Shown here piece after piece: positions 58,088 to 64,000 of a DNA stretch of 64,000 bases (position 1 is the stretch's first letter; each line of letters opens with the position of its first letter). The position numbers and the translations under genes are program-made. This stretch comes from Leptodontidium sp. MPI-SDFR-AT-0119. Taxonomy: Eukaryota; Ascomycota; Leotiomycetes; Helotiales; Leptodontidiaceae. Under the pieces are notes generated by a model. The model ran no database searches. It was not told the origin of the DNA and saw only the letters and a program-made list of their open reading frames with translations. Location: NCBI GenBank assembly GCA_020726505.1, contig JAHLEZ010000002.1, forward strand, positions 3,968,001 to 4,032,000. The letters run 5' to 3'.

Positions 58088-59177
58088 TGATATCCAGGCA
58101 GGCATTGTGGTCAGAGATCTGGACCTGGGCGGTATCAAAATAAATTGCTGCATGGAATTGAAGACCTGAAGTTGCTTGTCTTTGTGGGAAGATGTTGTAT
58201 GGTGAGTTATTGGATTGTGTCATTGGATTATCTCAAGTAACTCGAGCTCGAAGGCGACCGGGGTGAATTTGTATCGTCCTGCAATGAAGTCTACTTTCTT
58301 TTGTTGCTATTGACATCGAACACTTCCCCAAATTCATGATCAAGATCACATCCCTACTGTAACATTCATTTGTTGAGTGACTCCAGCCAAGAGACTGACT
58401 GATATACATCTGCACAGTCTATCTATAGAACAAATCTCCACTGAATATGTCGAGGAGGGAAAAGCGAGAATGCTCAATGTATAGGTAACTAACTTCACGC
58501 TCGCTACGATTGACGACTATTGACAACGCATATCTACTTGAAAATAACGTTATATGACTCAAACCTTGATCAGTTCTCCGACAAAGGAATTTCGACAGTC
58601 GGGATGATCGATCTGTGATCTGATATAATATAACTTAATCCAACCCAACCAAATCCAGCCTGCTTTGCTTCGAATTGGGGATTTCTGCATCTTTGCATGC
58701 AATGCAGACTTCTTCTTGCAGAGCCAGAGACACGGTTTTTGGCATATTTATTACAGGCTGAGTGACATGACATGGCTCTGTGTCAAGTCAACACAGGTTT
58801 TCAAATGCCACCTTGATAATCTACATAAGTTCAAAAGACGCGCATGTTTTATTTGCACGTTATTCGGCAGTTATTCGGTGCTGTAAGCAAAATAAGGACT
58901 TTGGATGGAGTGTGGATTACAAGAATATATCTATGCAAGTGCAGCTCACGAGCCCATCGACCCCCAGGCCAAATCTAATCTATAGAAACAGGCTGGAAAG
59001 AAGTCCCAATCCCATCTATCGCTTGCCAAAGGCCACTCAAGTATTCCTTCCAAAGAATAACAAACTTGAATGTATACGTGTTTTTCAGTACTCCTCAATG
59101 CATACCCCAAGTCCTAAAATGTAAGCCCCAATAATCAAACAATAGGCTGCCTCCATCTCTCTCGCTCGGTCAGATAC
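58088..59177. other. Convergent intergenic region, nothing recognised
   Basis: About 1.1 kb between the stops of two converging genes. Short overlapping frames only; no repeat or RNA gene seen. Confidence 0.45.
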
Positions 59178-62100
59178 TCATGGCCCGCCACCCCAAGCCA
59201 CCTCAGCGACACTCAACGCCCTCTCCTTCTCTCTTCTCTCCATCTTCTCGACCTCTCTAAAATGATCATCTGTGCTTTTTCTCAAAACCATCGTGCCCAT
59301 GCTGGCATTCCTGCTTCTGCGGCTGCCACCAACACTTCCAGTTGTATCCAAGTAGCCCTCCCAATCTTTGCCACTCCACGTTCGATATCTATTCTTTTTC
59401 TCTGCGTCAGTTACCCTCAAAGTATGAGAGCGTCGCAATGTTTCCTTTTGAGTCATCTCTAAAGCCGGGTGTATGACGCAATCATCGTAGAATCTCGGAT
59501 CAGCAATGCTGATTTCACTTTCACTCACATTCTCCCCATCCACGTCCAAACTTCCATCGTTCGCTTTATGTCTGACCGCCAGTTTCGGAATATGTGGTTT
59601 CTTCGCGGCTTCTTCCTTCTCTTTCTGGATTCTCTCCGCTTCTCTTTCTGCATGAACATCCGCCTCCATCTGCTCTGTTGTTCTGAGTGTGAAGGGTAGA
59701 ACCTCCAGCTCGGGGAATTCCAGTTCGCCAGCAACTGTCAGACTTCCTCTGCGACCACCAGTCTGTTGGGATTGCTCATCCCCGGTATCGAATTTGTAGG
59801 CTTTGTGCCTGATTCGGTCTCCAACTTTGTCTCGGAACCCTTTCCGGATTTCTGCAATTTCAGCGTGATGGCCGTCATCATCATGCTCAAGACACCATAT
59901 AATCTCTCCATCCTCCTTGTGGCCGAGAACAGCAAAGTCCTTGACATCGATCCGGTCTCGTGCTCCTGCACTAACACACCTTTCGGAGCGATCTTCTGAA
60001 TTATAGCGTGCCCAAGTTGTCGGATATCTTTTGTCGGGCATTGTTGGTTTGGGTTTCTTGACAATGGTCTTACTCTTCGCTTTGGCCTTTGCAGCTGTAG
60101 CAGCCATCTCATCCTCCCAGGAATCCATCACCAGTTCTTTGACAGCCAAACGTTCCTGGAAGCGTTCATTATACTCTTCTGCAACACTCTTATGGTCATT
60201 GATGTCGACTTTCTTTTTCTTGCCCTTTCTTAATCCAATTAAGGTTCCAAAGGCACTTTTTGGCATTTCATCTTCTATTGCACTCTTCTTTCTTACCACA
60301 GTCCCCTGTCTTCCCGGGATATGCAGGTTGTCGGCAACCTGTTCAACTCTACCATCTTTCTTTATGGCCCTGCCCCATATGTGCGCAGAATCGTCGAGCT
60401 CTGCCAATGGACTCATTAGAGTAGCAAGTCCTCCCGGGCTCAAACCGGCACCGCCAAGTGTTTTCTGAGTTCGAAGCGACTCAGCATTAAAGGTTGGCAT
60501 GGGAATATCCAGCAATTCTTCCATTTTCGACGATCCATCATAGCTCTTGACTGCAAATTTTGCGAGTTTGTTGAAAACAGAGAGCTTGCGGGGTTGAGGT
60601 TCTGTTCCCTCAGACTCAACATTAAACTCCTCCGTGAACTTGCTTGATACCGGAGTATTTTGACAGCGTACAAATTCAGAAGAAGCAAACCGTGTTTCCA
60701 CAACACTGAGTTCTGCCTCACGTTCGCGAAAAGACTCTGTTTCAGAGGCGACGAGCGAACTATCATCAGGGGTCGGGCGTGGGTATCGCGTCAAGGGAGC
60801 TGCAAGACTGGCGGAAGAGAGATTGGCGGTAGGCAATCTTGTTAGACTGAGCAGAGACTGAGATGCTTCAGCTTCTGGTTAGAGGCAATCAGCAACTTTG
60901 AACCACAGAGCAGAAAGGATTCTCACCTGTGGCAACATGAGAATCGCGGCCTTTTGTAACGGGGAAAATAGCGAGGATGTTCAGCAAGGAGCTTTCGCGA
61001 GAATGCTGCATGCTATTCCTGGCAGATGGATAGATGGAAGATGTGCGATGATCCACAACAGCCCCCCATGACTGCGGGATTCGCTCGCTCAATGGAGTTG
61101 AATCCGACGTATCGCGTAAGTAGCGAGCTCGTTCGTTGATTGCAGCCTGAGAAAGATTGCTGATACTGGAAACACCGCGTTGATGTGATCCCCAGCTTGA
61201 CAGTTGAGGAGTTGAGGCAGAACTGTGAAGACCCTTTGAAGCAAGACGTCTTGATATCTCCATCTCGTGCAGGTGAACAGCAGTCGAGCCATCCTTCACA
61301 CCATCGACACCTCCAAAGTCCTGATTGGTAGGAACTTCGTGTGAGTCTGAACACTCGCGAAGTCCTGTATCCCTAGGTTTCACTGGAGGCTGTGATGGCG
61401 ATCGTAGGCCTGGGCTATGTAACCATCCATCAATAGGGGGAGAGGTGAGTCTCAGATGCTCTGTATCTAAGGCAACTGCTACGGAGTGCCCTTGGCTAAG
61501 CTTTCGAAGATGCTGTCCTCGATTGTCGGTAGAGAACGACAGACGCCAGGGCGATGTGACTGGGTCCGTTAGACTTGGAAGTCTCTGAGCTGAGATGATT
61601 GGCGCAGCTGGGATTTGAGAGACAGAGCTACGCTTTCGGGAAGGTATGTATACAAGGGGTTCATTGTGATGATGGCCAACATCCCAGTCTGAAAGAACGG
61701 GGGAGCTGTGTCGCCTGGAAATTGATGCGCTGGAATTGACCATAGTGGTACTTGGGGTAACATGATATGATTGGCGTCTTGGTGTTTTCATAGATGATGA
61801 ATCAGTTTCCAGCAGTTGCTTATGTGCTCTCGTTATAATTAGCACCTGAAAATTTGTTGATGAAAGAGATGCTTACGCTTCAAGAGGATCCAACTCAGGG
61901 AGAGGTAAAGAGACTGGAGATAGCGCTGGCATGGGTACATAGTTTCCAGGAATCCACGCGGATGGTCGATTATTCTTTAGTGGTGTACCTGGAGGTGAAG
62001 TCATAGACTTTGCGTCATCATCATAAACGCCTTCATTGCTTAGTTCCTCTCTGATTCTCCGCTCCCTAATCCTCCTCAACTCAGCTCTGCGCTCAATCTC

Positions 62101-62511
62101 TTCCTCGCTTGTTCCAATGCTGTTTCTCGAATGTCGCTTGGACAAGCCTTCATCCTTCGATAGGTGCTTCTTTAGCTTCTGCGTCACAGCCTTCAAAGTG
62201 CTCGAGCTCTTCTTCGTTGTAATTTTCTCAGATTCGGAATCGGTGACGAATTTGTCCCCTTCGAGGAGCTCTCTGAACTTGGCACTGTCCTTGTGAGAGA
62301 TGTGTTTGGCACGACATGGGTCCGTAGGCTCAGCTTCTTCGAAGATCGCTCGGAGTTCTCTTGTATCGACGGAGATCCATGATGGAACGTGATCCTTTGA
62401 GATCCGTCTGTTCGTCTTGACCTCTGGTACAACTGGTCGTGGAGGAACGGCGTCAGGAGATGGAGGTGCGCGGCTGGTACAGCAGCTTGACTTGTGGACG
62501 GCGGTTGGCAT
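59178..62511 (-). CDS. Large Ser-rich hypothetical protein, three exons
   Basis: Exons 62511-61877, 61828-60927 and 60874-59178 join in phase to 1077 residues. Most of the protein is predicted disordered: a Ser/Arg/Pro-rich N-half (SASISRRHSSPVLSDWDVGH, LSSWGSHQRGVSSISNLSQA) with many possible phosphorylation sites, and charged coiled-coil-like stretches (EEEIERRAELRRIRERRIRE near 140, HAEREAERIQKEKEEAAKK near 930). A more ordered block near 780-880 reads DRIDVKDFAVLGHKEDGEII. There is no signal peptide or membrane segment. Such proteins are often cytoskeletal, polarity or signalling scaffolds, but I do not recognise this one. Both introns have normal GT-AG ends (48 and 52 nt). Confidence 0.8.
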
Positions 62512-64000
62512 TGTGTACGGATACTTGACGAATGAAATGTGGTCAAGTTGGTGGCTAAAGCCACGAGCCTCGAGTTACTGTTCTCGATTTGCGGATGATG
62601 AAGAGGAGGTGAAGATATCGACGTGGCGGGGAAAGAGGTGGTCATATCTACAGAACGGAAAGAACGACAGGATAGCTTGACTTCACGAAGCGTATTTTCT
62701 AGGGGTATGAAGAGCAAGACTAAAAAGCTTGAGCTGATCGACATAAAAAAAAAGCCAATGTACTGTAATTTGTATTATGTAACTTCGCGTTGTTCACTAC
62801 TACGAAATAATATTCATCGTTGTACTCATTGGATTCGAAAAGCAGATATTTTTGTTGTAGCTCTTGTGCAAGAAGCAGTGGTGCGTGATGAGAAAGTCTC
62901 GTTGGAGAAGGAGCTTTCGGCCCGGGCATCGAATACAGCATTGCAACTTCTTGTAGAGTGAAACATGAGAGCGTGATAATACGACCAGAGACACTCGCCA
63001 ACGACTCAGAAGTATTAGGTTTAGACATCCGACAGCCTACTCAGTGCTGCGACTTAGGACCGTCCTCATTCCCTATAACATCTCGACTTCAGAACAGAAC
63101 AGAGATGACTAGGGCCAGAAGGAATTGTAGAGGACAGCAAAATTCCCATTTTAATCTATCGAGGCATTCATCAGAGCATCTCGATTAGTGCATCTTCGGT
63201 GGTTTCTTCGAGGAAAGAGATCTTGAAACCTTGATTTCTCTACGGTTTTCACCAACCTGAAGCAAGTAAACCGATATTTTGCAAGAGAGGCAGCGAATGA
63301 TGGAAACAGGCAGATGAAGCAGGAGCTATGAGGAAAGATGATTCGCCATGGACAAATCAACATTTGTGCTTTGCACCAAGGAAGGCCAACACCCTCACAG
63401 CGAGATGCCATCATGACAATAAGCAAATCAACAAAATAACGTCAAACACCTTTCGCGTGAGATAATGGGGTCGTGATCACCAAACCTGATCGCAAACCTC
63501 CTTACTATCTGACCAGATCGAGAAAGGCTTTCAAATACAAACACATCATAAGACCTAGCTAGGTAGGAGCTACCGGTGGTAGCGGGTTCGCCCCTTTTGA
63601 TACCCGAGAGCGGACTTGGCAGACAGTGAGAAGATGGCATAGCAATTGTGTAAGTGCTCGTCGATGAGTGCTCGCAACAGGATCATGCCTCTGTATGCTA
63701 CGCCTTCTCGTACATGGCTCTGATTCAAAACTCGATGAAGAAAGCATATACTCGAATAGGCATACGAAGAGCCCCATTCTTACTGATGACAATGCAAGCG
63801 AGATGGACCTAGGTAATCACGATCGATCCACAGCGCGAATCCACCACCACCATCGTAGACAGGCAAGGCAGGTGGAATAATCCCGTTCAGACACCGACCG
63901 CTCTTACTCACATCCACTCAGTCCTCTTCTCGTGATTCAATTCGGAGCAAACCCCATCATCAGTTGGTCTCGTCAACATCCCTATCTATCGATCATCAGC
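62512..64000. other. Terminal region, no supported gene
   Basis: The promoter of the Ser-rich gene lies at its left end. The remainder up to the window edge has only short overlapping frames on both strands and no family signature, RNA gene or clear repeat. Confidence 0.4.

Overview
This is nuclear DNA from a filamentous ascomycete (Pezizomycotina). A leotiomycete such as a helotialean plant-associated fungus would fit, but that rank is a guess from the gene repertoire. The evidence is many short introns (about 44-65 nt) with GT..AG ends and CTAAC/CTGAC-type branch points, fungus-specific families (bZIP with a DUF3425-type tail, MHYT-domain receptor-like protein, DOMON/cytochrome b561 reductase, DUF2855, ascomycete laccase ending in DSGV), and no operons, tRNA or rRNA genes.

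Layout. 1-5.2 kb: a frame-broken short-chain dehydrogenase cut by the window edge, a small terminal-inverted-repeat element, a conserved-looking hypothetical gene, and a thrice frame-broken NAD-epimerase-like gene with a strong 12-bp palindrome in its promoter. 5.7-9.8 kb: an MFS transporter and a secreted Cys/Gly-rich protein. 9.8-12.5 kb: an AT-rich stretch without genes that holds a second copy of the repeat element. 12.6-21.6 kb: laccase, small secreted protein, M1 aminopeptidase, F-box protein. 22-27 kb: Dal5-type MFS transporter, Lys-rich hypothetical protein, and a small hotdog thioesterase that only appears once four short exons are joined. 27-29 kb: gene-poor, third repeat copy. 29-36.7 kb: bZIP regulator, ERCC6L2-like SNF2 ATPase, and a divergent Tpt1/KptA-family protein whose catalytic motifs look lost. 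36.7-40.2 kb: no recognised gene, one perfect hairpin. 40-50.5 kb: YCR023C/ZIFL-type MFS transporter, secreted Ala/Ser-rich protein, DOMON-cytochrome b561 protein, a doubtful low-complexity ORF, Gfo/Idh/MocA oxidoreductase. 51.5-62.5 kb: a membrane-protein gene with a dead splice donor and a frame break, a DUF2855 protein, a large MHYT-domain protein, and a large Ser-rich hypothetical protein. The last 1.5 kb shows nothing.

Functionally this is a mixed chromosomal neighbourhood, not a biosynthetic cluster: surface or secreted redox and hydrolytic functions, transporters, and housekeeping or repair genes with independent promoters.

Most worth checking: the Tpt1-like pseudoenzyme, the three-copy MITE-like family, two GC-AG introns, the palindrome at 3912-3946, the hairpin at 38485-38513, and the fact that all five frame breaks are net one-base losses, most of them beside short homopolymers. 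That last pattern fits either genuine pseudogenes or assembly indels. All exon boundaries were joined by eye and checked for reading phase; no search or alignment was run.
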